Part shown: piece by piece, positions 24,919 to 34,099 of the stretch
Numbering within the stretch: the stretch's first letter is position 1
Layout of the letters: every line of letters begins with the position of its first letter
Made by a program: the position numbers and the translations under genes
The notes under the pieces: model-generated
What the model was told of the DNA's origin: nothing
Database searches by the model: none
What the model saw: only the letters and a program-made list of their open reading frames with translations
NCBI RefSeq assembly: GCF_033115175.1
Contig: NC_084835.1
Location: 26,121,858 to 26,185,857, forward strand
DNA: 64,000 nt
Reading direction: 5' to 3'
Origin: Lepus europaeus
Lineage: Eukaryota; Chordata; Mammalia; Lagomorpha; Leporidae

Positions 24919-25930
24919 CATCCATGTGATGATACTGGAGCGGCTTTTTCCCGGAAGGCCTGTGAAAGAAAGCCCTAGTCTAGCTTCTGTTTCTTTCTCT
25001 ATTTTTACGTCTGCTTATTGCAGCCTGTTGAGATATACTTCCGGTACCAGAAGCTCCACCCTCTCACAGTATACAGTTCAGGGCTTCTTAGGTAAGGTCA
25101 CCATGTTATGCAACCATCACCTCAGAGACCAACCCTGAGCCCAGTAGTGGCCACTCCCTTCACCCTTCCTGCCCTGTGAACCGCCGCGCTGCCCTCGGTC
25201 GCCATGGACGTTCCGTGTGAGCGCCCAGCTTGCTCATAGTGTCGGGTTTTCAGGTCCACCCACCCTATGGCGGCGGTGAGCACAGCATTTCTTGTCATTG
25301 CCAAGTCTGTCGTATGGACTGACTACATTGTATTTATTTACTTATTTGTTTATTATTTATTTATTTGAAAGGCAGAGTTACAGAGGGGAAGAGGTAGAGA
25401 GAGAGGTCTTTCATCCACTAATTCACTCCCCAAGTGGCTTCAAAGGGTGGAGCTGGGCCTATCCGAAGCCAGGAGCTTCTTCTAGGTCCCCATCGTGGTA
25501 CAAGGGCCCAAGGAATTGGGCCATCTTCTGCTTTCCCAGGCCATAGCAGAGAGCTGGATCGGAAGTGGAGCAGCCGGGTCTCTATCTGGCACCCATATGG
25601 GATGACGGCACTGCAGGCGGTGGCATTACCCGCTATGCCACAGTACTGGGGTGGTTGCCACTGTGTGCCTGTCATGAGTGATGCTGCCGTGAACGCCGTA
25701 TGCGAGCTTTTGTGTGGACACAGGTTGTTGTTCATACTCCCTTCAATGTCTGAAACCTGCTCCCCACAGAGAATCTGCTGGCCACGTGGAAGCAGGTGGG
25801 GCTGGACCTGAAGCCGCATTCCTCTGCAGAGTGTAACTTCTGCAGGAGGCCACTGCATTTCGAAGTGATGAGCGAGAGAGAGAAATCCTACTTCTCAGGC
25901 ATGAGCAAGCTGGTGTCTGCTCAGGCCTGA
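12657..25930 (+). CDS. ALAS1: 5-aminolevulinate synthase 1, housekeeping form (ten coding exons)
   Basis: This mitochondrial matrix enzyme condenses glycine with succinyl-CoA to 5-aminolevulinate, the first and limiting step of haem synthesis in most tissues. Coding parts are 12657-12855, 14547-14774, 15849-15998, 16391-16613, 19107-19291, 19811-19990, 20328-20492, 23023-23291, 23943-24105 and 25770-25930. They total 1923 nt and 640 residues, the human length. All introns are GT-AG and every junction keeps frame. Three Cys-Pro haem regulatory motifs are present at C8-P9, C33-P34 and C108-P109; in this family haem binding there blocks mitochondrial import and promotes turnover. The PLP-enzyme core follows, with S-G-T-L-G-K placing the Schiff-base lysine at residue 445. 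The start is the first ATG of exon 2 and opens [10 protein letters not shown] as in human. The third CP motif and the diverged linker at residues 67-160 separate it from erythroid ALAS2. It lies tail-to-tail with TLR9. Confidence 0.98.
12856..14546 (+). other. ALAS1: ALAS1 intron 2 (1691 bases)
   Basis: Apart from the old L1 fragment the intron is AT-rich unique sequence with poly-T runs. I see no extra exon or structured RNA. Confidence 0.8.
13195..13425 (+). mobile_element. Old L1M-type LINE-1 3' fragment in ALAS1 intron 2
   Basis: TAAAATGCACGCAACATAAA, GGTACATTCACATTGC and TTGGCAACCACTGTTTTAC match the mammalian-wide L1M 3' UTR. It ends near GGCTACTCTAGGTACC. Confidence 0.75.
14547..14774 (+). 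CDS. ALAS1: ALAS1 coding exon 3
   Basis: Residues 67-142. This is the least conserved part, with a Ser/Pro/Gln-rich linker, then the third CP motif (KCPFL, C108) and the conserved [13 protein letters not shown] stretch. It ends in phase 1 at a GTAGCG donor. Confidence 0.93.
15312..15652 (+). mobile_element. C-SINE in ALAS1 intron 3
   Basis: It is flanked by AAAGCTGGCTGGTAG (15297-15311) and AAAGCGGGCTGGTAG (15653-15667), a duplication with one mismatch. Confidence 0.92.
15849..15998 (+). CDS. ALAS1: ALAS1 coding exon 4
   Basis: Residues 143-192. The first half differs from human ([12 protein letters not shown] against VAETSAGPSVVS) but the length is unchanged. The second half ([15 protein letters not shown]) is conserved. 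The donor is GTAAGT. Confidence 0.93.
16190..16370 (-). mobile_element. MIR fragment just before ALAS1 exon 5
   Basis: GCTGGGATTTGAACTCAGG and CTTAACCATTAGATTGTGC form the tRNA-like part of MIR. It ends about 20 bases before the acceptor of exon 5. Confidence 0.75.
16391..16613 (+). CDS. ALAS1: ALAS1 coding exon 5
   Basis: Residues 193-266. The catalytic core begins here ([17 protein letters not shown], then [12 protein letters not shown]). Exon 5 ends AT and exon 6 opens G, so a methionine codon is split across the intron. Confidence 0.94.
16770..17114 (-). mobile_element. C-SINE in ALAS1 intron 5
   Basis: Starts with a T-run and ends CACAGTGCCCACCCC. Diverged, with a degenerate tail. Confidence 0.88.
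17325..17660 (+). mobile_element. C-SINE in ALAS1 intron 5
   Basis: Ends in an A-tail of about 20 bases. Possible short duplication AAGACATGTT / AAGCCATGTT around it. Confidence 0.88.
17680..17925 (+). mobile_element. C-SINE, older variant, 3' truncated
   Basis: The head GGGAGCAGGCATTTAGCCTA belongs to the variant with 'atttggcctagtggttaag'. It loses similarity before the A-tail. Confidence 0.7.
18161..18446. mobile_element. C-SINE composite: plus head joined to a minus copy
   Basis: Starts with plus-strand GGGGCTGGTGCTGTGGCTTA. From about 18205 it continues as a minus copy (AGATCTTCCATCTGCTGGTT) ending ACAATGCTGGCCCC. The ends are inverted repeats of one another. Confidence 0.75.
18500..18800 (+). 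mobile_element. C-SINE, older variant, in ALAS1 intron 5
   Basis: Head GGGTGGGTATTTGGCCTGG, tail CTTTCAAATAAATACATAAA. Confidence 0.85.
19107..19291 (+). CDS. ALAS1: ALAS1 coding exon 6
   Basis: Residues 267-328. It contains the glycine-rich [15 protein letters not shown] segment near the PLP site and [20 protein letters not shown]. The upstream 2.5 kb intron is packed with C-SINEs. Confidence 0.95.
19811..19990 (+). CDS. ALAS1: ALAS1 coding exon 7
   Basis: Residues 329-388, with [19 protein letters not shown] and [10 protein letters not shown] short variable patch ([19 protein letters not shown]) differs conservatively from human. Confidence 0.95.
20328..20492 (+). CDS. ALAS1: ALAS1 coding exon 8
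   Basis: Residues 389-443. It contains [17 protein letters not shown], in which the Asp and His of DEVHAVG contact the PLP ring in this fold. It ends inside the G-K of the active-site loop. Confidence 0.95.
20738..21030 (-). mobile_element. C-SINE, older variant, in ALAS1 intron 8
   Basis: Opens TTATTTATTGATGAGAGAG. It includes a small GGGCT tandem run at about 20811-20828. Confidence 0.82.
21031..22225. other. ALAS1: ALAS1 intron 8, non-repetitive part
   Basis: About 1.2 kb without a named repeat or exon-like sequence. Short open frames here have no recognisable products. Confidence 0.6.
22226..22380 (+). mobile_element. C-SINE, 3' part missing, cut by an L1
   Basis: Typical head GGGGCTGGCATTGTGGCACA. 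It stops at GGGAAAGCAGCAGAGAAG where L1 sequence begins. Confidence 0.85.
22381..22675 (+). mobile_element. Rabbit-type LINE-1 3' end, 5' truncated
   Basis: The segment AGTATAAAGTTAACTGAAAA, the purine-rich GGGAGGGAGGGTAGGGTGG, GTATCACTATATTCCTAAAT and TATACCTCAAATAAA plus a pure A-run is the 3' UTR of the lagomorph L1. No coding sequence remains. The clean A-tail suggests moderate age. Confidence 0.85.
22676..22930 (+). mobile_element. C-SINE lacking its first bases, before ALAS1 exon 9
   Basis: Begins inside the tRNA part (GCAGTGCCAGCATCCTGTAA) and ends in an A-run about 90 bases before the exon 9 acceptor. Confidence 0.85.
23023..23291 (+). CDS. ALAS1: ALAS1 coding exon 9 (catalytic lysine)
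   Basis: Residues 444-533. It opens with the completed glycine codon and then K445, the PLP Schiff-base lysine, followed by [12 protein letters not shown]. The donor is GTAATG, weaker than those of the other introns. Confidence 0.95.
23943..24105 (+). CDS. ALAS1: ALAS1 coding exon 10
   Basis: Residues 534-587: [17 protein letters not shown], then [19 protein letters not shown]. The arginine in LLRIAP binds the substrate carboxylate in ALAS structures. Confidence 0.95.
24638..24890 (+). mobile_element. C-SINE in ALAS1 intron 10
   Basis: Head GTGGCTGGCGCCGTGGTACA. The A-tail region has been replaced by a GATA microsatellite. Confidence 0.85.
24884..24919. repeat. GATA tetranucleotide microsatellite
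   Basis: About nine perfect TAGA/GATA units seeded on a SINE tail inside ALAS1 intron 10. Confidence 0.95.
25010..25745 (+). mobile_element. Old L1M-type LINE-1 3' fragment, interrupted by a SINE
   Basis: Left part: GTTGAGATATACTTCCGG, CCATGTTATGCAACCATCAC. Right part after 25653: GTGATGCTGCCGTGAACG, TTTTGTGTGGACACAGG. The same family occurs in intron 2. It ends about 25 bases before the exon 11 acceptor. Confidence 0.72.
25331..25652 (-). mobile_element. C-SINE inserted in the old L1
   Basis: Begins with ATTTATTTACTTATTTG repeats and ends CACAGTACTGGGG. It splits the L1M 3' sequence. Confidence 0.9.
25770..25930 (+). CDS. ALAS1: ALAS1 coding exon 11 (last)
   Basis: Residues 588-640 and the TGA at 25928-25930. 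It encodes the C-terminal extension ending SKLVSAQA, which in this family is autoinhibitory. Confidence 0.96.
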
Positions 25931-26075
25931 GCGTGACCTCCAGTACCGCACCTGACCCCCAGCCATCGTCCTACCAGCTAATCACCACAGTTGTCTTTAT
26001 AAATGAAGTGAATTAATTAAAGTTTAATCTAGAATACAAACAGTCCTGAAAATAAATTCTTGATTAAGTGTTGGG
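25931..26075 (+). terminator. ALAS1: ALAS1 3' UTR and poly(A) signal
   Basis: A short 3' UTR carries AATAAA at 26051-26056. Cleavage is expected about 15-20 bases later. ATTAAA lies upstream near 26016 and could be a weaker second signal. Confidence 0.75.
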
Positions 26076-26508
26076 TCTCTACACTGTTGGCTTCTGAATC
26101 AAAGGTGATTTTTTCCTCCTCCCTTTAAGTTCAGCCTGTATTGTAGGGAAATAGAGACTGTATAATGGCGTTGGAGGCCACTGGAACGACCGACCCTCCC
26201 GTTCTGATGCCTCAAGTCCCCAGCACTGCACGGCCTGGGAACAGCCGGATTCGCTGCATGCTTTCCGCTCATGAGTGGTGTGGCCCTTGGTGCCGCCCAG
26301 GCGCGCCCTGCACCTGCGTGACCTCGGAGTTCTGGGGAAAGTCAGGCCTGTCAGGAGGGGCAGGCTGTCTGCCTCACCACATCCTCCAGCCAAAGTAAAG
26401 GGCTTTGTGCGCCGCACCGTGACCGCCGCCTGCCTGCCTGCTCCCACGACCATCTCCTTTCTTCTCTGGCCTGTAGCAGGCTACGTCCTCCACCCAAAAA
26501 ACACACGC

Positions 26509-26780
26509 TGGGGCTGGGGCCGTGGCACAGCAGCTTAGACCGCCCCTTGGGACGCCTACCCGCCATGCTGGGTTGCAAGTTTAAGTCCCAGCTGTCCATG
26601 TCCCATCCAGCTTCCTGCTGATGCATCCTGGGAGGCAGATGATGGCCAGCCTCATGGGAGACGCAGATGGAGTTCCTGATCCTGACTGTTGTTACCATTT
26701 GAGGAATGAATGTGTGAGTGAGAGCTCTGTCTTGCTCTTCCTTTCACATAGATGAAAATAATTTTTTTTTAAAAAAACAC
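26509..26780 (+). mobile_element. C-SINE, 3' flank of ALAS1
   Basis: Head TGGGGCTGGGGCCGTGGCAC, A-rich tail at about 26760-26778. Confidence 0.85.
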
Positions 26781-27555
26781 CCAAGCTCCCCTCCTCTAAG
26801 ATCCAGACCAGCTGCCTCCCGCCTCTGTCCTGCCTCTTCTCCGTGTAGCCTCCTTGGTCGGTCTCTCTTCCGTGTTCCCCATGGAGGCTGCTGTTGTCAC
26901 TAGTCTCTGTGTTGCCAAACCTAGCAGCTGGTTCTGCCTGCCTTCCACTGCATTTCAATGGCCTGGAGGTGGTCGACCCTGGCTTTTTTACAGCTTTCTC
27001 CTTTAGGCTCTTGGGCTGCCAACTCCTTCTCCTTCCCAAGCTGGTCCTTCCCAGTTGGTCTGGCTGCATCTTCCTGAGAATGTTGATGGCCCACTGGGCT
27101 TGTCTGAACTGCACCCGACACTCACGACCCCAGCCCATGGAATCCACCTCAGTCCTGGGCTTTCACGACCCTCTGGACAACTGCCCACTGGGTATGAGAT
27201 AAGCACCTGACCCACATTAGGCAGGGAGCACTGACTGCCACCCTGGGTCCTTGGGCCTCTCACCGTGTTCCCCACCAGCACCTTTGCAAGTCCTCGGAGT
27301 TCTCAAAACCCCATCCCAGGCTGGGCCCCTCCTCCTCCGGCCTCCACAGCCATGCTACCTCCACCCCCAGAGACCTTGGAGAAACACAGCATGTCCCTCC
27401 CCTGTGGGACCCTCCAGCTGCACTCAGCTGAGGCCACGTGCTCCAGGCAGGCTGACTGAACGGGCTTCGCTCCTGACCTGCCCTCCTTCATGCACTCTGC
27501 TGCACAGGCCAAAGTGGGGCCGCAGAGCCAGGTCCTCTCCAGCTTCCAGGCCTCA
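26781..27555. other. ALAS1-TLR9 intergenic sequence, nothing recognised
   Basis: Pyrimidine-rich sequence with no gene or promoter signal seen. Confidence 0.5.
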
Positions 27556-27559
27556 GCGT

Positions 27560-27832
27560 GAGCTGTGTTTTCTGTCTGGATTTTCCTAGCTCTTCCCTTA
27601 GGACAAGAGCCCCTTGGGCATACAGTGGCCAAGGCATTCCTGTCTGGGCATGGCCCCTGCTGTGCTGCCCTTTGAATACATCATTTGTGCTGTCATCCTG
27701 TTGCAATGCCATCTCCCTGAGGTCAGGGACCTGTCTGCTCGTCTCTTTATCCGCAAGTCCAGTCCAGTACCTGCTGCCCGGTAGGCCCTGGCTGTGCAGT
27801 AGGTGCTGAGCTAGCGTGTGCAGAATGAAAGA
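27560..27832 (+). mobile_element. LINE-2 3' end fragment
   Basis: CTCCCTGAGGTCAGGGACC, then CAGTAGGTGCTGAG and AGAATGAA, follows the L2 tail consensus. Confidence 0.65.
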
Positions 27833-27886
27833 AAGGGGGCCCCAGTGAGGACTCCCAGGTTGACTGAACTAGAGAGAACAGGTGTA

Positions 27887-28262
27887 GTGGCTGGCATTGT
27901 GGTGCAGTGGGTTCAGCCACCTCCTGCACGCTGGCATCCCATATCAGAGTGCCACTGTGAGTTCTGGTTGCTCCACTTCCGATCTAGCTCCCTGCTAACG
28001 AGCCTGGGAAAAGCAGTGGAAGATGGCCCAAGTGGCTGGGCCCCTGCACCCACATGGGAAACCCAGATAGAGTTCCGGGCTCATGGTTTCAGTTTGGCCC
28101 AGCCCTGGCTGTTGCAGTCATTTAGGGAGAGAACCAGCCAATGGAATATCAATATATTCTCATTCTCTCTCTCTCTCTCTTCCTCCTTCTCCTCCCCTTC
28201 CTCCCTCCCTCCCTCCTCTGTCACTTAGCCTTTCAAATACATAAATCTTTTTAAAAAGAAAG
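27887..28262 (+). mobile_element. C-SINE with expanded CT/CCT stretch
   Basis: Normal head and body. The CT-rich stretch near the tail (about 28155-28220) is lengthened into a CT/CTCC microsatellite. Confidence 0.88.
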
Positions 28263-28277
28263 AAAAACAGCTAGGTT

Positions 28278-28607
28278 GACTGGCGCCACGGCTCAATAGG
28301 CTAATCCTCCTCTATGCGGCACCGGCACACCAAGTTCTAGTCCCAGTCGGGGTGCCGGATTCTGTCCCGGCTGCTCCTCTTCCAGGCCAGCTCTCTGCTG
28401 TGGCCAGGGAGTGCAGTGGAGGATGGCCCAAGTGCTTGGGCCCTGCACCCCATGGGAGACCAGGAGAAGCACCTGGCTCCTGCCTTTGGATCAGCAAGAT
28501 GCGCCGGCCGCGGCGGCCATTGGAGGGTGAACCAACGGCAAAGGAAGACCTTTCTCTCTCTCTCTCTTGCACTGTCCACTCTGCCTGTCAAAAAAACACA
28601 AAAAAAC
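28278..28607 (+). mobile_element. C-SINE, young subfamily, with target-site duplication
   Basis: The diagnostic phrases are GGCGCCACGGCTCAATAGG, CGGGGTGCCGGATTCTGTCC and CACTCTGCCTGTC before the A-tail. It is flanked by ACAGCTAGGTT / CCAGCTAGGTT. Confidence 0.9.
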
Positions 28608-29124
28608 CAGCTAGGTTTGCTGAAGAAAAGCCCACTGCAGGAGGTCAGAGCGTCCCAGCCTGGCTGCCCGGCTTGCAGCTCTGGAAAGGGCAGCTGTGCT
28701 TCCTGCTCTCTGGACAGACTTGCATTGCACGCCCTTCCCAGCAGCCTGGGAGTGCACTGCACTTCCTGGGTCCACGCCTTGCGTGGGACCGGCACCGGGA
28801 GAACCCGGCTGAGTCACAGTCCGATCAGATAAAGCCACACATCCAGGCAGGCCACAGGCATGGAGGAAGTCACATCACCTCGGAACCCCAATCGGTTCCT
28901 TCCTGCTCAGGGAACGCCTCAGCTCTCCCAGCCCTCTGCCTCCGAGGCACGCTCAGGCCTTCCATTGTCCCGCGTGTTCCCACGCCCAGGACCCTCGCCA
29001 CCTCCTTTCCTTCCCGTTCCCGCCCGAATGCTTAGGGAGACCCACTCTCCCTCTGCCAGCCTCGGAACCTGCTGGGGCAGCGAGGCCTGAGCGGCTCTGT
29101 CCTGGAGATGGGGAGAGGGGAGGC

Positions 29125-29346
29125 TGGGGCTGCACAGCAGGGTCAGCCGCCGCCCATGTTGCCGGCATCCTGTAGGGGCGCGGGTTCAAGTCCTGGCTGC
29201 TCCATTTGCAATCCAGCTCCCAGCTAATGCGCCTGGGAAAGCAACAGAGGATGGCCCAGGTGCTTGAGCCCCTGCACCCTTGTGGAGGCCTCAATGAAGC
29301 TCCTGGTTCTGCCCTGACTTTTGCAGCTGTTTGGGGTATAAAAGAT

Positions 29347-29377
<31 letters not shown>

Positions 29378-29415
29378 CTCTGCCTTTCAAATAAATTTTA
29401 AAAATTTTAATAAAC
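29125..29415 (+). mobile_element. C-SINE
   Basis: Contains a pure CT dinucleotide run at about 29346-29374 in the usual pyrimidine stretch. Confidence 0.87.
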
Positions 29416-29487
29416 AAGGACAGTGAGGGATAGAAGGATCTGGGGTCAAAAGATGGGGCCAGTGAACTGCTTACAACTGAGAAGTCA

Positions 29488-29746
29488 GTGCAGGCGAGCA
29501 TGTGGTGCAGGTTAAAATGCGGCTTGGGATGCCCACGTCCTATGTGGGAGTGCCTGGGTGCAAGCCCCAGCTCTTCTTCCCACCCAGTGTCCTGCTGATG
29601 TGCACCCTGGGAGGCAGCAGGTGAGGGCACAAGGACGGGGGTCCCTGCCACCCACATGGGAGACCCCAGCTGAACTCCAGGCTTCCAGTTTTGGCCTGTC
29701 CCAGACCTGTCTATTGTGGGGAGTGAACCAGTGTCTGAAAGATCTT
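29488..29746 (+). mobile_element. C-SINE, older variant
   Basis: Head GCGAGCATGTGGTGCAGG, body up to GATCTTTCCA. A minus copy follows at once. Confidence 0.8.
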
Positions 29747-29747
29747 T

Positions 29748-30069
29748 CCATTTTTTTTTTTTTTAATTTACTTGACAGGTAGAATTACAGACAATAAGAG
29801 AGAGAGAGAGAGACAGAGAGAAAGGTCTTCCTTCCGTTGGTTCACTTCCCAAATGGCCGCAACAGCCGGAGCTGTGCCGATCCGAAGCCAGGAGCCAGGT
29901 GCTTCTTCCTGGTGGGTGCAGGGGCCCAAGCAGCTGGGCCATCCTCCACTGCCTTCCCCGGGCCACAGCAGAGAGCTGGACTGGAAGAGGAGCAACCGGG
30001 ACTAGAACTGGTACCCATTGGGATATTGGCAGGTGGTGACTTAACCCACTGCGCCATGGTGCCGACCCC
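29748..30069 (-). mobile_element. C-SINE, minus
   Basis: T-run start, then GGTCTTCCTTCCGTTGGTTC, ending GGTGCCGACCCC. It lies at the tail of the preceding plus copy, so the A-tail was probably its target. Confidence 0.88.
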
Positions 30070-31219
30070 AGAAATGGGGCTTTCCTGAGCGACTCTGGTG
30101 TGAGACTGTCCAGTGTCATCACCCAGCAGGGCCCTGCGGGGACAGCGCAGACAGTGTGTTCGGGTCTTAGCAGGCAGACTCCTGGCATGGAGCCTTCCTC
30201 CTCTCAGGCTCTCCCAAGCCTCATGCCCTGGGGGCCAACGCCAAACAGGCCTTGCCAGGAGCTCTAGTGCTGCTCCTGTGGCCAGAGGCTGGCCCAGCTT
30301 TGTGTGCCTTGGGTTGAACCCTGTATGCCTTCAGAGCTGTCAGTGCTGCGGGCAGGGAGCCCTGGCCCGGGAGGATCACCACCCAGGTGAAGGGAGAAAC
30401 CCAGAAGCCAGACCAGCTGCAGGTCCTGCACGCCAACCTTTCATGCGCGTGCCCGCGAGTCCCAGCAGTGGCCTGCAAGTGGCTCTGGCCTCGCCCCCTC
30501 ACCGACCAAGATGTATGACAGGTGAGCACCCACGTGGGATTTGGCCCGAGCCTGCTTAGCTTAGGCAATCAGATGGGAGCTGGCTCAGGGCGGTAAGACC
30601 GTCAGCAGCCACGAGACCCTCCTTAGAAGGCAAACTGCCCACAACAACCGCAATGGCAGAGGCAGGGTCCACGCTCCACAGTCAGGTCTGAGCTCTCTCC
30701 CTCTGCCTCCAGGGTTAACGGGCAGGCAAGGCTGGGAGAGCAGAGGCCAGAGCCTTGAGCCCGGCGGGCACCTGCCTGATGCTGAGCAGTGGATCTGCCT
30801 CCTCCCGCCAGCCCTGAGAGCAGGGGTGGTGCAGAGCCGGGGACCCTCCCACTCATGCAACCCCAGCCCCATGTGCCTCCCCCCTACCCGAGTCCTGAGA
30901 CTTCATCTCCAAGGGCCCTTCCCTGCCCCAAAGCCCCCAAAGCACGAGGCCCGGGAGCGTGGGGGTAGGGGGGTTGCCACCTGGGGCTACCAGTGGGTAG
31001 GCAGTTGTGCCTCCTGCGAGCACGTGTGGCGCCCTGGACAGCACCCTGCTGCCTGCTCTGGTTTTGCCAGAACAGTCTCAGGGCCACCCTGAGACTCTGG
31101 CCTGGGGGAGCAGACTGCTCTTGTGTTCTTTTCAAGGAAATAATACCTGCTGTCTTTCAGATGGGCAGAGAGCAGGGGACCTCACCCGCCAGAAGCCCTG
31201 CTCCCAGGCCCGAAACAGG
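30070..31219. other. ALAS1-TLR9 intergenic sequence, nothing recognised
   Basis: Unique GC-moderate sequence with no repeat, exon or CpG island I can name. Confidence 0.5.
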
Positions 31220-31530
31220 AAGTTGGGGTGGGCGTCTGGCCGAGTTGGTGAGACCACCTGAGACACACACATCCCATGTGGGGCTCCAGGCTTCCACTTC
31301 CTGTTTCAGCTTCCTCCTAATTCACACTCTGGGAAAACAGCAGTAGATGGCCCAAGTGCTTGGGTCCCTGCGACCCATGTGGGAGACCAGGATGGAGTTC
31401 CCAGCTCCCAGCTTCAGCCTGGCCTGGCCCTGGCTGTTGTGGGCATTTGGGGAATGTATCAGTGGAGGCAAGATCTCGCTCTTGCTCTGTCTCTGTCTCT
31501 CTCTGCATTTCAAATACAGTGAACACTATT
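31220..31530 (+). mobile_element. C-SINE, older variant
   Basis: Head GGGCGTCTGGCCGAGTTGG, tail GCATTTCAAATACAGTG. Confidence 0.82.
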
Positions 31531-32023
31531 TCTAAGAAGACTGTTAAAAGAAGAAAATGGCCTACACTTGTCTCATAGCTATTCCCTGGAAGGAGGACAA
31601 AGCAGCCCTTCCCAGGAGCTGGCCACAGCCAGGCCACAGAGGGAGCTGTCTGCAGCCAGTGCCGGCCCTGCCACCAGATTCCTGAGTGCAGCAGGCCTAG
31701 AAGTGGCCTGGGCCAGCCATGCTGACTCCACTCTCCTGCTGGCTCAGGCCTGGCTCTGCTGTCGCCAAAGAGCAGGTGTGGCTGTGGGGACAGTGCAGGC
31801 TGCCGGCCCAGGACAATGCTCCTCCAGGGCTCCGGGCCTGTCACTACCCACGACTCCATACACGCTTGTGGGGTGCACACCTTGATGGGCGGTCTCCACA
31901 CGGTGGGCAGGGAGCTCCCAGCTGTGCGCTGAAATCTATGTGGCCTATCAAAAACTGCAACCTCTCTCCTCTCTGTCCCTTATATAAAATTTCAAATTTT
32001 AAAGATCTGAAATTTCAAATCTT

Positions 32024-32310
32024 TTTAAAAGATTTGCTTATTTGAAAGGTAGAGAGAGAGATTTCCATCCACTGGTTCAATCCCCAAATGCCCCCAACAA
32101 TCAGGGCCTGGCCAGGCCAAAGCCAGGAACCCAGAACTCCATCCCGGTCTTCCACGAGGGTGCAGGGACCCAAGCACTGGGGCCATCATTTTCTGCCTCC
32201 CAGGGGCATTAGCCGGGAGCTGAATCAAAAGCACAGAACCGAGATCTGACATGGGATATGGGCAGCCCAAGCAATAGCTTAACCTGCTGAGCCACAGTAC
32301 CTGTCCCCTA
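32024..32310 (-). mobile_element. C-SINE
   Basis: Starts TTTTAAAAGATTTGCTTATT, ends CCACAGTACCTGTCCCC. Confidence 0.87.
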
Positions 32311-32330
32311 GATTTTATAAATCTTTGTAG

Positions 32331-32955
32331 GAAAGGGGGGGGGGGGCAGGTGTTTGACCTAGCAGTTAGAATTTCCATGTCCCATGGCCGGCGCCGTGGC
32401 TTAACAGGCTCATCCTCCGCCTTGCGACGCCGGCACACCGGGTTCTAGTCCCGATCCGGGCGCCAGATTCTCTCCCGGTTGCCCCTCTTCCAGGCCAGCT
32501 CTCTGCTATGGCCCGGGAAGGCAGTGGAGGATGGCCCAAGTGCTTGGGCCCTGCACCCGCATGGGAGATCAGGAGAAGCACCTGGCTCCTGGCTTCGGAT
32601 CAGCACGATGCGCTGGCCGCAGTGGCCATTGGGGGGTGAACCAACGGCAAAAAGGAAGACCTTTCTCTCTGTCTCTCTGTCTTACTATCCACTCTGCCTG
32701 TCCAGGAAAAAAAAAAAAAAGAATTTGCATGTCCCACATGATGGCCCAATTTCTAACTGCAGACCCTGGGAGGCAGCAGGTGAAGACTCCAGTGCTTGGG
32801 TCCCTGCCACCCACATGGAAAGCCTGGACTGACTTCCTGTCTCTCAGCTTCAGCTCGGCCCAGCCCTGGCCATTGTGGGCATTTGAGGAGAGGAGTGAGC
32901 CAGCAGGTGGGAGCTCCCTCTCTCTGTCGCTCTACCTCTCAAATAAAGTAAATTA
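32331..32955 (+). mobile_element. C-SINE (older variant) split by a young C-SINE
   Basis: The outer element is 32331-32384 plus 32737-32955. A poly-G run (about 32335-32346) opens it. Confidence 0.9.
32385..32719 (+). mobile_element. Young-subfamily C-SINE inserted in the outer copy
   Basis: Starts GGCCGGCGCCGTGGCTTAAC and ends in an A-run. It is bounded by AGAATTTCCATGTCCCA (32368-32384) and AGAATTTGCATGTCCCA (32720-32736). Confidence 0.94.
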
Positions 32956-32989
32956 AAAACAAACAAACAAACAAACTTGAAACACACAC

Positions 32990-34099
32990 ATGGTCCAGGT
33001 CACATGTGGCTGGGACTCCAGCCCAAGCTCTTGCAGTTTTGGGAGGCAAGAGCCAGTCTCTACCTTTGTAGGCAGGAGGCCGCTCACTGAGGCTTCCCTC
33101 TGATATCAGATCAGAGACCCAGCTCCCACCTCTAGGTGGAAACACAGAGACCGGTGGTGACTTCACCCTGTGGTTCCAAGAGCACCGTGCCCCAGGGAGG
33201 CTCATGTCTTTGGTGGCCCAAAGACACGGCCACCAGAGGGCGCAGTCCCCCGGGACGCACCTTACGTTACCCGAGGCATTGGAAGGACTGTTCTGGGCTT
33301 CCTCATCTAGGGACTTTGCTGGGAGCTGGAAATGAACCAGGCCTGCAAGGTCTCTGCTCTCAAGTCGTTTTCAGCCTAGGAGGTGATGGAGACGGGCGCC
33401 CGAGAGCAATATATGACAGCCCGGCTACCCAGCTGTGCCTGGGACTAGCAGAGCAGAGCACTGGCTTTGGCCTTTGGCCCTGTGTGAGCATGTGTGCGTG
33501 TGTGTGTGTGTGTGCATGTGTATACATGGAGGGAGGGGCGGAGGATCTGCCCCTGCTCTCCAGGAAGGAGACCACTTCCAGACTCCCCAGAAAAGGCGTC
33601 CATGAGCTAGGCTGCCGTGAGCCCGCAGACCGTCCTGTGCGGTGGCAGCTCCCCCAGGCAGCTGCCTGTCTGTCTTCGCTCCATGGACGCCTGGAGAATT
33701 CCATCTCTGGTGCCACTCACGCCTCGGCCAGCTGTGTGGCTGTCGGCAGTGTGGACCCATTCAAAGGGAGAAACTACCAAGGTCAGAAGGACTTTTATGG
33801 GGGCCTTAGGAAGTGTGATTCACTAGACATCGCTTCGGATCGCTCTGGTTGGGGTCCAGTGAAGGCAGGGAGGCCGTGAGGTTTAAATGGGCGAGGTGGG
33901 GGGGCGCTCATGGGAGATGGGGAGGAGTCTGCAGACCCGGGGAGGTGGTGTCCATAATTCAAGGGGTGCGAGGCCTCCGGAAGTGCGTCTTGCGTCTGTG
34001 AGCTTGGGGCAGTGACCTGTGCTAGAAGCCAACAGTCGTGCACCTGGGTTCACCTTCCTAGGCAGCAGCTGGAGTCGTGCTTCCCAGCGGCCTCCCAAC
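32990..34099. other. ALAS1-TLR9 intergenic sequence, nothing recognised
   Basis: No SINE. A GT run at about 33484-33512 is the only named feature. The longest plus-strand open frame (33136-33879) has no family resemblance. Confidence 0.5.

Noticed and set aside
28352-29035. 227-codon plus-strand open frame
   Set aside because: It begins inside a young C-SINE and continues into unique DNA; there is no family resemblance.
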